Source: Heterostelium multicystogenum
Lineage: Eukaryota > Evosea > Eumycetozoa > Acytosteliales > Acytosteliaceae
Direction of reading: 5' to 3'
Length of the DNA stretch: 64,000 nt
Assembly: GCA_003667245.1 (NCBI GenBank)
Contig: RCNN01000013.1
Coordinates: 41,873 to 105,872 of the forward strand
Positions within the stretch are counted from its first letter, which is position 1. The number at the start of each line of letters is the position of its first letter. Positions 8,833 to 17,024 of this stretch are shown in pieces. Under the pieces are notes generated by a model, which did no database searches, was not told where the DNA came from, and saw nothing but the letters and a program-made list of their open reading frames with translations. The translations under genes were made by a program, and so were the position numbers.

Positions 8833-9498
8833 ATGAGAACGTTCGACAAACCTGCCATTGATGTCCCCTCCCAGATAGAACTGCTCAAACAACGTGGCTT
8901 GCTCATTCAAGATGAAGCTCGTGCGCAGTGTTTCTTGCAGTCCGTCAGTTTTTTCCGATTGAGCCCCTACATGCGCCCTTTTCAGCAATCGGGGGATGTC
9001 GATCATCGATTTCGCGATGGCACAGGTTTTCGTCAGTTAACTCGACTCTACGACTTTGACCGCAGGCTTCGATTGTTGAGCATGGATGCCATTGAACGCG
9101 TGGAAATAGCGACCCGCTCGATGATCAGTAACCATATGGGGCCCAACTATGGCAGCCATTGGTATACCGATATCGGCATTTTTCAACAGGCATTTGACCA
9201 CCAACGCCTACTTGCAACATTGCAGTCCAAGCAATGTGCCGCTATCCGAGACTATGAGCGCGAATGCCTGCGAATAGATCGGTTGCAAGCCGAAAGCGGT
9301 CGCAAAGCCCATCTCAAACGCCAGAGAGCAAAAGAGAGTTACGCCCGACACTACCCCACCACCTACGACCAACCACCACTCATGCCCGGCTGGGCAATGC
9401 TGGAAGAACTCACACTCGGCGAATCTGTCCCACTCAAAGCGATGGGTTTTCCTCAAGACTGGTACCAGGACCCTTTCTGGCATCCTGTACGCGCTTAA
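8833..9498 (+). CDS. Abi family protein (AbiF/AbiD-like HEPN), 3' truncated
   Basis: Residues 1-200 are typical Abi_2: FDKPAIDVPSQIELLKQRGL, CFLQSVSFFRLSPYMRPFQ, LTRLYDFDRRLRLLSMDAIERVEIATRSMISNHM, and YARHYPTTYDQPPLMPGWAMLEELTLGE. Abi_2 proteins normally continue another 70-100 residues to an RNxxxH HEPN motif. Here the frame degenerates after LTLGE and stops at 222 residues, with no such motif in any frame before the next gene. The ATG at 8833 overlaps the stop of a 67-codon frame (ATGA) and lacks a good ribosome site. G+C is lower by eye than in its neighbours, suggesting transfer. Probably a decayed defence or toxin-antitoxin gene. Confidence 0.75.
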   Translation: MRTFDKPAIDVPSQIELLKQRGLLIQDEARAQCFLQSVSFFRLSPYMRPFQQSGDVDHRFRDGTGFRQLTRLYDFDRRLRLLSMDAIERVEIATRSMISNHMGPNYGSHWYTDIGIFQQAFDHQRLLATLQSKQCAAIRDYERECLRIDRLQAESGRKAHLKRQRAKESYARHYPTTYDQPPLMPGWAMLEELTLGESVPLKAMGFPQDWYQDPFWHPVRA

Positions 9499-9570
9499 TC
9501 GCGGCATAGCTTCCGGTCGCCTCCTCCAGTCTTTATAGTTGCCCCATTCCTGCTTTCTTCGAGATTCCCC

Positions 9571-10443
9571 ATGAGTGAGCCCACGCCGTACATCTTCGAT
9601 GCCACCACCGCCACCTTCGATCAGGCGGTGATCCAGAACTCCTTCGAAAAGCCCGTGCTGGTGGATTTCTGGGCCGAGTGGTGCGCGCCGTGCAAGGCGT
9701 TGATGCCGATGCTCGCGCAGATTGCCGAGAGTTATCAGGGTGAGTTGCTGCTGGCCAAGGTCGATTGCGATGCCGAGCCGGACGTGGTCTCGCGCTTTGG
9801 CATTCGCAGCCTGCCGACCGTGGTGCTGTTCAAGGATGGCCAGCCAGTGGATGGGTTTGCCGGTGCGCAGCCTGAATCCGCCGTGCGCGCGATGCTGGAG
9901 CCCCATGTGCAGATGCCACCACCGGCGGCTGCCGATCCACTGGAGCAGGCCCAGGCGCTGTTTGCCGAAGGCCGTATCACCGACGCCGAGGCCGTGCTGG
10001 TCACCCTGCTTGGCGAAGACAACACCAACGCCGCCGCGCTGATCCTGTACGCACGCTGCCTGGCCGAGCGCGGTGAACTGGGCGAAGCGCAAACCGTGCT
10101 CGACGCCGTCAAGAGCGATGATCACAAGGCCGCACTGGCCGGCGCCAAGGCGCAGATCACTTTCCTGCGCCAGGCCGCCGACCTGCCGGACGCCGCAGAC
10201 CTGAAAGCCCGCCTGGCGCAAAACCCGCAGGATGACGAGGCGGTGTACCAACTGGCCGTGCAACAACTGGCGCGCCAGCAATACGACGCCGCGCTGGATG
10301 GCTTGCTCAAGCTGTTCATCCGCAACCGCAGCTACAGCGAAGGCCTGCCCCACAAGACGCTGTTGCAGGTGTTCGAACTGCTCGGCAACGATCATCCGCT
10401 GGTCACCGTGTACCGCCGCAAGCTGTTCGCCGCGCTGTATTAA
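9571..10443 (+). CDS. cnoX: Thioredoxin-TPR chaperone/holdase (CnoX/YbbN family)
   Basis: The N-terminal 110 residues are a thioredoxin fold with an intact redox site (DFWAEWCAPCKALMPML) and the cis-proline loop IRSLPTVVLFKDGQPVDGF. The remaining 180 residues are helical TPR-like repeats (LFAEGRITDAEAVLVTLLGEDN; YARCLAERGELGEAQTVL; YQLAVQQLARQQYDAALDGLLKLF). The length of 290 residues matches E. coli CnoX, a chlorine-stress holdase that protects GroEL substrates, but unlike the E. coli protein this one keeps both cysteines, so it may also act as an oxidoreductase. The frame is intact. Confidence 0.88.
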   Translation: MSEPTPYIFDATTATFDQAVIQNSFEKPVLVDFWAEWCAPCKALMPMLAQIAESYQGELLLAKVDCDAEPDVVSRFGIRSLPTVVLFKDGQPVDGFAGAQPESAVRAMLEPHVQMPPPAAADPLEQAQALFAEGRITDAEAVLVTLLGEDNTNAAALILYARCLAERGELGEAQTVLDAVKSDDHKAALAGAKAQITFLRQAADLPDAADLKARLAQNPQDDEAVYQLAVQQLARQQYDAALDGLLKLFIRNRSYSEGLPHKTLLQVFELLGNDHPLVTVYRRKLFAALY

Positions 10444-10446
10444 GCC

Positions 10447-10794
10447 TTACTCGATCCAACTGTACAGCGGCGTATCCCCGCCGCTGGCCACCTTGACCTT
10501 GGCGCTATGGCGCAGGCGCACCAGCAGGCGCTTGCCCGCCGAGGCGCTGCCGGCCAGGCCTTCCAGCTGATCAAGCAATTCCAGGCCGTTGAGTTGCCCG
10601 GCCTTGCGCAGCAAATCCTGGGCGGCCTGCCACAGGCTCTCGTCCAGGTTACCCGCGGCCGGCGCCACCACGGGCTCGGCACTCGGCGGTTTGCTGGCCT
10701 GCAACTGCGCGCCCAGCCGGGCCCAGTCGCCGTCATCCAGCTCCAGGGTCAAGTCCACCGGCAGGTCACCGACGGTTCCACGAATTCTCAACAT
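10447..10794 (-). CDS. Small conserved protein of unknown function
   Basis: The intact 115-residue frame (MLRIRGTVGDLPVDLTLELDDGDWARLGAQL ... LLVRLRHSAKVKVASGG) converges on cnoX with three bases between the stops. It starts with a beta-rich segment, has a Pro/Ala-rich middle and an acidic/helical segment (LWQAAQDLLRKAGQLNGLELLDQLEGLAG). No signal peptide or membrane segment is visible. I do not recognise a characterised family; codon use and composition are those of a real Pseudomonas gene. Confidence 0.65.
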   Translation of the reverse strand: MLRIRGTVGDLPVDLTLELDDGDWARLGAQLQASKPPSAEPVVAPAAGNLDESLWQAAQDLLRKAGQLNGLELLDQLEGLAGSASAGKRLLVRLRHSAKVKVASGGDTPLYSWIE

Positions 10795-10878
10795 CGCACT
10801 TACTCCCGCACTTTTCTGACGAGCATGCTCCCACGCGTCTTGCGCTACGCCAAGCAGGCGGTCAAACTCCTCGCAAAA

Positions 10879-10901
10879 TTGTTTATAAGATCACATAACA
10901 A
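10879..10901. promoter_or_regulatory. Zur-box-like palindrome upstream of the zinc module
   Basis: TTGTTTAT (10879-10886) and ACATAACAA (10893-10901) form an imperfect inverted repeat with the GTTAT/ATAAC core of proteobacterial Zur boxes. It lies about 30 bases before the zrgA-like start in an otherwise AT-rich promoter region. Binding by Zur is inferred. Confidence 0.5.
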
Positions 10902-10931
10902 AAACTTTCATCTTTGTCCGGGAGCTCCACC

Positions 10932-11543
10932 ATGCGCCGTTTGCTGCTCGCTTTGCCGTTTGCCCTGTTGCCACTGGCCATCGCCCAGGCTGCCGACGAG
11001 CACGACCATGATCACGAGCACGGCAGCCTCGGTGCCCATGAACACGGCGTGGGTCGCCTCAACGCGGTGCTCGACGGCCAGGCCCTGGAGCTGGAACTGG
11101 ACAGCCCGGCGATGAACCTGGTGGGCTTCGAACACCTCGCTACAACGTCCGCCGACAAAGCCAAGGTCGCCGCTGCCCGCAAACAACTTGAACAACCTTT
11201 GGTGCTGTTCAGCCTGCCCAAGGCCGCCGGTTGCGTGATCAGCACCCAGGAACTGAACAGCCCGCTGTTCGGCGACAAGCCTGAAGCCGACCACGATGAA
11301 GACGATGACGACCACGCCACCGATGGCAAAGGCGCCGCCGCCCACGAACATCACCACGACCACAGCGAAATCCACGCTCACTACCAGTTCACCTGCGCCA
11401 CGCCGACCGCCCTGAGCAACCTCGACCTGACCCAGGTGTTCAAGACCTTCCCTGCCACCCAGAAAATTCAGGTACAACTCATTGGCCCGAGCGGCCAGCA
11501 GGGTGTGGAAGCGACGGCCACAGCAGCCACCCTGAAATTCTGA
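10932..11543 (+). CDS. zrgA: Periplasmic zinc uptake protein, ZrgA/DUF2796 family
   Basis: The 203-residue product has a signal peptide (MRRLLLALPFALLPLAIAQA) and two histidine/acid-rich metal loops: DEHDHDHEHGSLGAHEHG just after the cleavage site and a central DHDEDDDDHATDG...HEHHHDHSEIHAHY. Between them sits the DUF2796 body (VLDGQALELELDSPAMNLVGFEH). In Vibrio cholerae ZrgA belongs to a zinc-regulated ABC system. I use the ATG at 10932, after GGGAG. It is followed by an ABC ATPase, permease and DUF3299 gene, and preceded by a Zur-like site, which supports a zinc role. Confidence 0.85.
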   Translation: MRRLLLALPFALLPLAIAQAADEHDHDHEHGSLGAHEHGVGRLNAVLDGQALELELDSPAMNLVGFEHLATTSADKAKVAAARKQLEQPLVLFSLPKAAGCVISTQELNSPLFGDKPEADHDEDDDDHATDGKGAAAHEHHHDHSEIHAHYQFTCATPTALSNLDLTQVFKTFPATQKIQVQLIGPSGQQGVEATATAATLKF

Positions 11544-11558
11544 TGTAAACACCACACT

Positions 11559-11644
11559 GTAGGAGCTGGCTTGCCTGCGATGCAGACGCCGCGGTGCTCC
11601 AGAAACACCGCGGTGATGCCATCGCAGGCAAGCCAGCTCCTACA
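11559..11644. repeat. REP/BIME-type inverted repeat
   Basis: TGTAGGAGCTGGCTTGCCTG at 11559-11578 is matched by its inverted copy ending at 11644; inner arms ACCGCGGTG / CGCCGCGGTG also pair. It is a typical Pseudomonas intergenic REP pair and could end zrgA transcripts partially or stabilise mRNA. Confidence 0.85.
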
Positions 11645-11691
11645 GTTGATCGGTGTCATCATCCAAATCGAGCCAGACCACTGACCTCCCT

Positions 11692-12404
11692 ATGACCCAA
11701 GCACTTATCGAACTGTCTGACCTGGGCTTCAATTGGCCCGGTCACCCACAGTTGCTGGACATCCCGACGTTCCGCCTGGAGCCGGGGGAAACCCTGTTCC
11801 TCAAGGGCCCCAGCGGCAGTGGCAAGACCACCCTGCTCGGCCTGTTGGGCGGTGTGCAAAAGCCCAGCCGGGGCAGCATCCGCCTACTGGGCCAGGAACT
11901 GACGGAACTCTCGGCCGGCGCCCGCGACCGTTTCCGGGTCGACCACACCGGCTACATCTTCCAGCAGTTCAACCTGCTGCCGTTTCTCTCGGTGCGCGAG
12001 AACGTCGAATTGCCCTGCCACTTTTCAACGTTACGGGCACAGCGGGCAATCCAGCGTCACGGCAGCGTCGACCAGGCTGCCGCGACCTTGCTCGCCCACC
12101 TGGGCCTGAAGGACAAGAGCCTGCTGGAGCGCCGCGCCGACTCCCTGTCCATCGGCCAGCAACAACGGGTGGCCGCTGCCCGTGCGCTGATCGGCCAGCC
12201 GGAGCTGGTGATCGCCGACGAGCCGACCTCGGCCCTGGACTACGACGCCCGGGAAGCCTTCATTCAGTTGCTGTTCGCCGAATGCCGCGAAGCAGGCGCC
12301 AGCCCTGTTGTTCGTCAGCCATGACCAGAGCCTGGCGCCGCTGTTTCGACCGCAACCTGTCGCTGGCCGAACTCAATCGCGCCGCCACGCCCGCAGAGGT
12401 TTGA
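11692..12404 (+). CDS. ABC transporter ATP-binding protein (LolD/MacB-like), two frameshifts near the end
   Basis: Walker A is LKGPSGSGKTTLLGLLGG (residue about 40), the Q loop is YIFQQFNLLPFLSV, the signature is DSLSIGQQQRVAAARAL (SIGQQ replaces LSGGQ), and Walker B is ELVIADEPTSALD. The frame breaks at about 12301 (one extra A) and again at about 12344-12346 (one extra T); joined, the end reads LLFVSHDQSLAPLFDRNLSLAELNRA, containing the H-loop His. The stop is followed after one base by the permease start, so the two subunits form one transporter, probably of the zinc-linked Zrg type. The substrate is inferred from neighbours. Confidence 0.85.
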
Positions 12405-12405
12405 G

Positions 12406-13673
12406 ATGTATTTGTTTCGACTAGCCATGGCCAGCCTGGCTAACCGCCGCTTTACCGCGATCCTCACCGCCTTCGCCATCGCCCTGTCGGTGTGCCTGTT
12501 GCTGGCGGTGGAACGGGTACGCACCGAAGCCCGCGCCAGCTTCGCCAGCACCATCAGCGGCACCGACCTGATCGTCGGCGCGCGTTCCGGCTCGGTGAAT
12601 TTGCTGCTGTATTCAGTGTTCCGCATCGGGCAACGCCACCAACAACATTCGCTGGGACAGCTACGAGCACTTCGCGGCCAACCCGCAGGTGAAATGGGCG
12701 ATCCCGATTTCCCTCGGCGACTCCCACCGTGGCTACCCGCGTGATGGGCACCAACGAATCCTATTTCGAACACTACCAATACGGCCGCCGGCAGAACCTG
12801 GAACTGGCCAGCGGCCGCGCCTTCGCAACCGATCCATTCGAAGTGGTGCTCGGCGCCGAAGTGGCCGACGCGCTGCATTACAAGCTCGGCGACAAGCTGG
12901 TGCTGGCCCACGGCGTGGCGGTGGTCAGCCTGGTCAAGCACGATGACAAGCCCTTCACCGTGGTCGGCATTCTCAAGCGCACCGGCACTCCGGTGGACCG
13001 CACACTGCATATCAGCCTCGGCGGCATGGAAGCGATTCACAATCGACTGGCACAACGGCGTACCGGCCCAGGGCAAAGGCCGGATCAGCGCCGACCAGGC
13101 TCGCAACATGGACCTGACGCCCCAAGCCATCACCGCGTTCATGCTCGGTTTGAACAACAAGATTTCCACCTTCGCCCTGCAACGGGAGATCAACGAGTTC
13201 CGTGGCGAGCCGATGCTGCGATCCTGCCGGGCGTGGCGCTGCAAGAGCTGTGGAGCATGATGGGCACCGCTGAAAAAGCGCTGTTCGTGATCTCGCTGTT
13301 CGTGGTACTGACCGGCTTGATCGGCATGCTCACCGCGATCCTCACCAGCCTCAACGAGCGCCGCCGGGAAATGGCAATCCTGCGTTCAGTGGGCGCGCGG
13401 CCCTGGCATATTGCGACCTTGCTGATCTTCGAAGCCTTCGCCCTGGCATTGTCGGGCGTGATCGCCGGCGTCGGGCTGCTGTATGTGTGCATCGCCGCGT
13501 CGCGCGGGTATTTGCAGGCCAACTACGGCCTGGACCTGCCGCTGTCGTTGCCGAGCGAATATGAATGGACCCTGCTCGGCGGTATTCTCGTCGCAGCCCT
13601 GCTGATGGGCAGCGTGCCGGCCTGGCGCGCCTACCGGCAATCGTTGGCCGACGGCCTGTCGATACGTTTATGA
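12406..13673 (+). CDS. ABC transporter permease, FtsX/MacB type, with about four frameshifts
   Basis: The product starts MYLFRLAMASLANRRFTAILTAFAIALS (first helix), has a large periplasmic domain (GTDLIVGARSGSVNLLLYSVFRIG; YGRRQNLELASGRAF; VVGILKRTGTPVDRTLHISLGGMEAIH) and three C-terminal helices (ALFVISLFVVLTGLIGMLTAI; IFEAFALALSGVIAGVGLLYV; LGGILVAALLMGSVPAWRAYRQ). This is the four-helix MacB/LolE layout. Breaks lie near 12629 (+1), 12736 (+1), 13042 (+1) and 13219 (-1). It pairs with the preceding ATPase and overlaps the DUF3299 region. Confidence 0.85.
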
Positions 13674-13684
13674 GGAAGCTGTTG

Positions 13685-14206
13685 ATGCGTCGCGTCGTAC
13701 TCGCACTGTTACTGCTGGTGGCCCTGCCCGTGTGGGCTGAAGACCAGCCCAAGGACCTGTCGTGGCAGGAGATGATCCCGCCGGACGCGCCGCCGGAAAT
13801 CCCCAACATGAAACCGCTGCACGACTTGTCGGGCATGGCCGATGCGTTGTCGGTGGAGGCAGCGCCGGCCGCCAAGCAGGACCTGCCCAACGCGCCGGTC
13901 GTACAAAGCCTGGACGGCAAGCACATCCGCCTGCCGGGTTATATCGTGCCGCTGGAAGTCAGCGAGGAAGGCCGCACCACGGAGTTCCTGCTGGTGCCGT
14001 ATTTCGGCGCCTGCATTCACGTGCCGCCACCGCCGTCGAACCAGATCGTGCATGTCAAAAGCGAAGTCGGCGTGAAGCTCGACGAGTTGTATCAGCCGTA
14101 CTGGATCGAAGGCCAGATGCAGGTCAAACCGTCCAGCAGTGAACTGGCCGACGCCGGCTACCAGATGGATGCCGACAAGATCTATGTGTACGAGTTGCAG
14201 GAATAA
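13685..14206 (+). CDS. Periplasmic DUF3299 protein of the zinc-linked module
   Basis: A signal peptide (MRRVVLALLLLVALPVWA) is followed by a roughly 150-residue DUF3299 domain: LSWQEMIPPDAPPEIPN, VRLPGY-type HIRLPGYIVPLEV, TEFLLVPYFGACIHVPPPPSNQIVHV with its single conserved cysteine, and KIYVYEL at the end. I choose the ATG at 13685 because GAGGAAG precedes it at six-base spacing; an in-frame ATG at 13670 overlaps the permease stop and is the alternative. DUF3299 proteins travel with ABC permeases of this class; their function is unproven. Confidence 0.82.
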   Translation: MRRVVLALLLLVALPVWAEDQPKDLSWQEMIPPDAPPEIPNMKPLHDLSGMADALSVEAAPAAKQDLPNAPVVQSLDGKHIRLPGYIVPLEVSEEGRTTEFLLVPYFGACIHVPPPPSNQIVHVKSEVGVKLDELYQPYWIEGQMQVKPSSSELADAGYQMDADKIYVYELQE

Positions 14207-14224
14207 CCCGTGATTGCGCTTTCA

Positions 14225-14238
14225 TTGAGCTGAGTCAA
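14225..14238. promoter_or_regulatory. Anr/Fnr-box-like dyad upstream of the OmpW/OprG gene
   Basis: TTGAGCTGAGTCAA matches the Anr/Fnr consensus TTGAT-N4-ATCAA at eight of ten defined positions, about 65 bases before the start. OprG of P. aeruginosa and OmpW of enterics are induced without oxygen, which fits. Activity is inferred. Confidence 0.45.
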
Positions 14239-14302
14239 AAGCTCGAACGTACGATCTTTACCATTGGACCACAAGCAATTAATAACGTCCTTTGGAGCTC
14301 CC

Positions 14303-15003
14303 ATGAACAAGTCCCTGCTCGGCGCGTCGCTTGTCGCGCTCGCCCTCGTCGCCCCTGTTGCCCACGCTCACGAAGCGGGTGACATCCTGATTCGCGCCGG
14401 TGCCATCACCGTCAACCCGAAAGCGGACAGCAGCAGTGTCAAGGTTGACCAGGGCCCGCTGGCCGGGACCAACCTGGGCGGCAAGGCGACCATGAGCAGC
14501 GACACTCAACTGGGTTTGAACTTCGCCTACATGTTCACCAGCCACTGGGGTATCGAACTGCTGGCGGCCACGCCGTTCGAACATGATGTTGAAGATCAAG
14601 AACACCGCCCTGGGCGCTGCCAACGGCAAGCTCGGTACGCTGAAACACCTGCCACCGACCCTGAGCGTCGTGTACTACCCGCTGGACAGCAAGTCGGTAT
14701 TCCAACCGTACATCGGCGCCGGTATCAACTACACCTGGATCTACGACGAGCACGTCGGCAGCCGCGCCGAGCAGGCCGGCTTCAGCAACTTCAAGGCGGA
14801 AAACTCCTGGGGTTGGGCCGCGCAGATCGGTGCGGACTACATGATCAACGACAAGTGGATGATCAACGCCCAGGCGCGCTACATCGACATCAGCACCAAG
14901 GCCACCGTGGACAACAACGCCCTGGGCCAGGGCACCCGGGGCCAAGGTTAATGTGGATGTTGATCCGATGGTGTACATGGTCGGTATTGGCTACAAGTTC
15001 TAG
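14303..15003 (+). CDS. OmpW/OprG-family outer-membrane porin, two frameshifts
   Basis: The product has a signal peptide (MNKSLLGASLVALALVAPVAHA) followed by GDILIRAGAITVNP, the conserved OmpW opening, then beta strands such as QLGLNFAYMFTSHWGIELLAATPFEHD, LPPTLSVVYYPL, VFQPYIGAGINYTWI and SWGWAAQIGADYMINDKW, ending in MVGIGYKF with a terminal Phe for outer-membrane assembly. Extra single bases near 14591 and at 14938-14941 break the frame; the true stop is the TAG at 15001-15003. The family forms a small eight-stranded channel for hydrophobic molecules and metal adaptation. A strong terminator follows. Confidence 0.88.
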
Positions 15004-15013
15004 GTTCTACCCA

Positions 15014-15040
15014 AAGGCCCTGTTGTACAGGGCCTTTTTT
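15014..15040 (+). terminator. Rho-independent terminator of the OmpW/OprG gene
   Basis: AAGGCCCTG and CAGGGCCTT form a nine-pair stem with a short TTGTA loop, followed by a run of six T. It begins 11 bases after the stop codon. Confidence 0.9.
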
Positions 15041-15102
15041 GTGAGGCTTCCCCTGGAGGCAAGCGCCAATCAGAAGCCAGGCACACGCCCGTGTGCTGCG
15101 AG

Positions 15103-15466
15103 TCAGGCTTCAGCCAGGAGCTGGCGAACTTCAGCAATGACCACGTCAATGTTGAACGGCTTATTCAACACTGCATTGAACAAGTCCGACCGCTCCATAC
15201 CAATATGGGCCTGGGCTCCGCTGATCAGGATGATGGGCAAGTGATTGACTGCCGGTAGCGCGCGGACAGCTTCGGCAAACTCCTGGCCATCCATGACCGG
15301 CATCATGAAGTCGGTGATTGATCAACGCTGGCCGCTCGCGCTCCAGGACCTCGAGTGCTTTCTGGCCATTGCTCGCTTTTACGACCATGTACCCCTCATC
15401 CTCCAGCGCATAGCCGAGAATGTCAGCGATCAAATACTCGTCGTCGACGACCAGGATGGTGGTCAT
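15103..15466 (-). CDS. CheY-like single-domain response regulator, one frameshift
   Basis: The receiver domain is complete once one extra base near 15318 is removed: TTILVVDDEYLIADILGYALEDEG with the acidic pair, RPALIITDFMMPVMDG with the phospho-acceptor Asp, IILISGA with the switch Ser, and a conserved Lys in LNKPFNID. About 121 residues, with no output domain. It lies 16 bases downstream of the KaiC-like gene on the same strand, and a histidine-kinase remnant lies upstream of that, so the three probably formed one signalling unit. Confidence 0.85.
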
Positions 15467-15482
15467 GTCAGTTCAACCCGAA

Positions 15483-16942
15483 TCAGAGACTTTTGGACGT
15501 TGAGCCCGGCAGCGAAGAATCATTAGGGACCGCCAACGCATTTCTTGATGCCTTCTTCAGGTCAACGCCGTTTTCATGGATTACCACTTCAAGAAGCGAA
15601 GGATCGTAGAAGCTGTCTCGTACCTTAAGAATCGAAAGCATTCTTCTTAGTTCAGATTGAATCTCGAAGAAACGCATCAGCATCAGGTTATCGACAATAC
15701 TGGAGAGGTCCGGGGTTGGAGAGCTGACCTCCGAACCAAAAAACGTCACGCATCTCCCATGAGGCAAACACCGTTACGCCACGGGCACGAAGCTCGCTCA
15801 TCAAGGCGCTGTAGAAATCAGTGATACGAGCCGGGTTTGTCGACACCCGGGTCATGCCGCTCAAGCTGTCGATGAACAGGCGCTTGATGCCCTTTTCCTC
15901 AACCATTTTCAGCAGCCGTGCGCCGAGACCATCGATCAGGCCTTCTGTGGTGGGTTTGCCAGGCAATACTCAGCGCACCACTTTCTTCCATACCCTTGAT
16001 ATCAATCCCCAGCGATTGGCCTTTGAGACGTAACCGCTTGCGGGCTTTCATAAAAAACCGAAATGCAGGCCCGGCGCGTCCACTGTCGACTCTGCGAGAA
16101 AACCTGAGCCCCAGCGTGGTCTTCCCGACGCCGGAAGGCCCCATGACGAGGGTAACGGAAGAGCTGTGCAGCCACCGCCGATGATGGCGTCCAGCGAACC
16201 GATTGCCGCTGGTGATACGCGTCAGATCGGCACTGTCAGGTAAAGACGGATGGCTGTAGAGGCTTTCCAGACGCGGATAAACCACCAGGCCATCGTCGGT
16301 AATTTCACACTCGTGCAGTCCGGTCAGTGCACCACTGCCTCGAGTTTTGCGCAGGTGAATACGGCGCACCGAACGGCTGCCGTGAAGCTCTTCACCCATC
16401 TCGATCACACCATCAACCATGGTGTGCTCGGGACTGCCGTCGTCCAACCGGGAAACTGGTGAGAAACAGCACCGTACAACCGGCGAACGCGGCGTGCCCT
16501 TGCAGCTCGGAAATGGAATTTTTTGGTGTCGATGGCGAGTCAGCCTTGGAGCGTGCATTGAGCAAGCCGTCGACCACTAACACGGTGGCCTTTCTGACGA
16601 CTGATCTCACGCCGAAGCAGCTTGACCACTTCATCGAGACCTTCGTTCTCAAGGGTGTCAAACGCACTGACGAACTGAATCTCGGCTCCCACCCGGGAAG
16701 CATCAAAGAAGTTCAGGGTCGAGAGGAACTGAAATAAACGGTCGTGGATTCGGCCAGCAACGTGGCAACCAGTACACGGCCCCCATGCGCGCGCATGGTT
16801 AAACCCCAGCTGATTGGCGAGGATCGTTTTACCGGATCCCGGGCGCCCCTGGATGATGTAGGAGGCACCTGCGACTAGCCCACCCTTGAGCAGAGCATCC
16901 AAGCCCTTCTATTCCGCTTTGAAGGCGATTTAGCTTTTCCAC
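15483..16942 (-). CDS. KaiC-like double RecA-domain ATPase, with many frameshifts
   Basis: Domain one starts at a GTG (16942): EKLNRLQSGIEGLDALL, then IIQGRPGSGKTILANQLGF (Walker A), LAESHDRLFQFLSTLNFFD and TVLVVDGLLNARSKADS (Walker B). Domain two has SSSVTLVMGPSGVGKTTLGLRF (second Walker A), KRLFIDSLSGMTRV (second Walker B) and ARGVTVFASWEMRDVF. This is the two-domain KaiC/RadA-like layout found beside two-component genes in non-photosynthetic bacteria. The frame is broken about nine times (for example near 16908, 16795, 16745, 16600, 16450, 16185, 15965, 15755). Some may be real decay, but the pattern matches the window-wide error type. Confidence 0.8.
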
Positions 16943-17024
16943 AATGCAACCCTTGATGTGAACAACAGGCTCTTGAGCCGAAGGTTTACGATGCTAACTC
17001 CATTTGTTCAAACGGGCTATCCAC

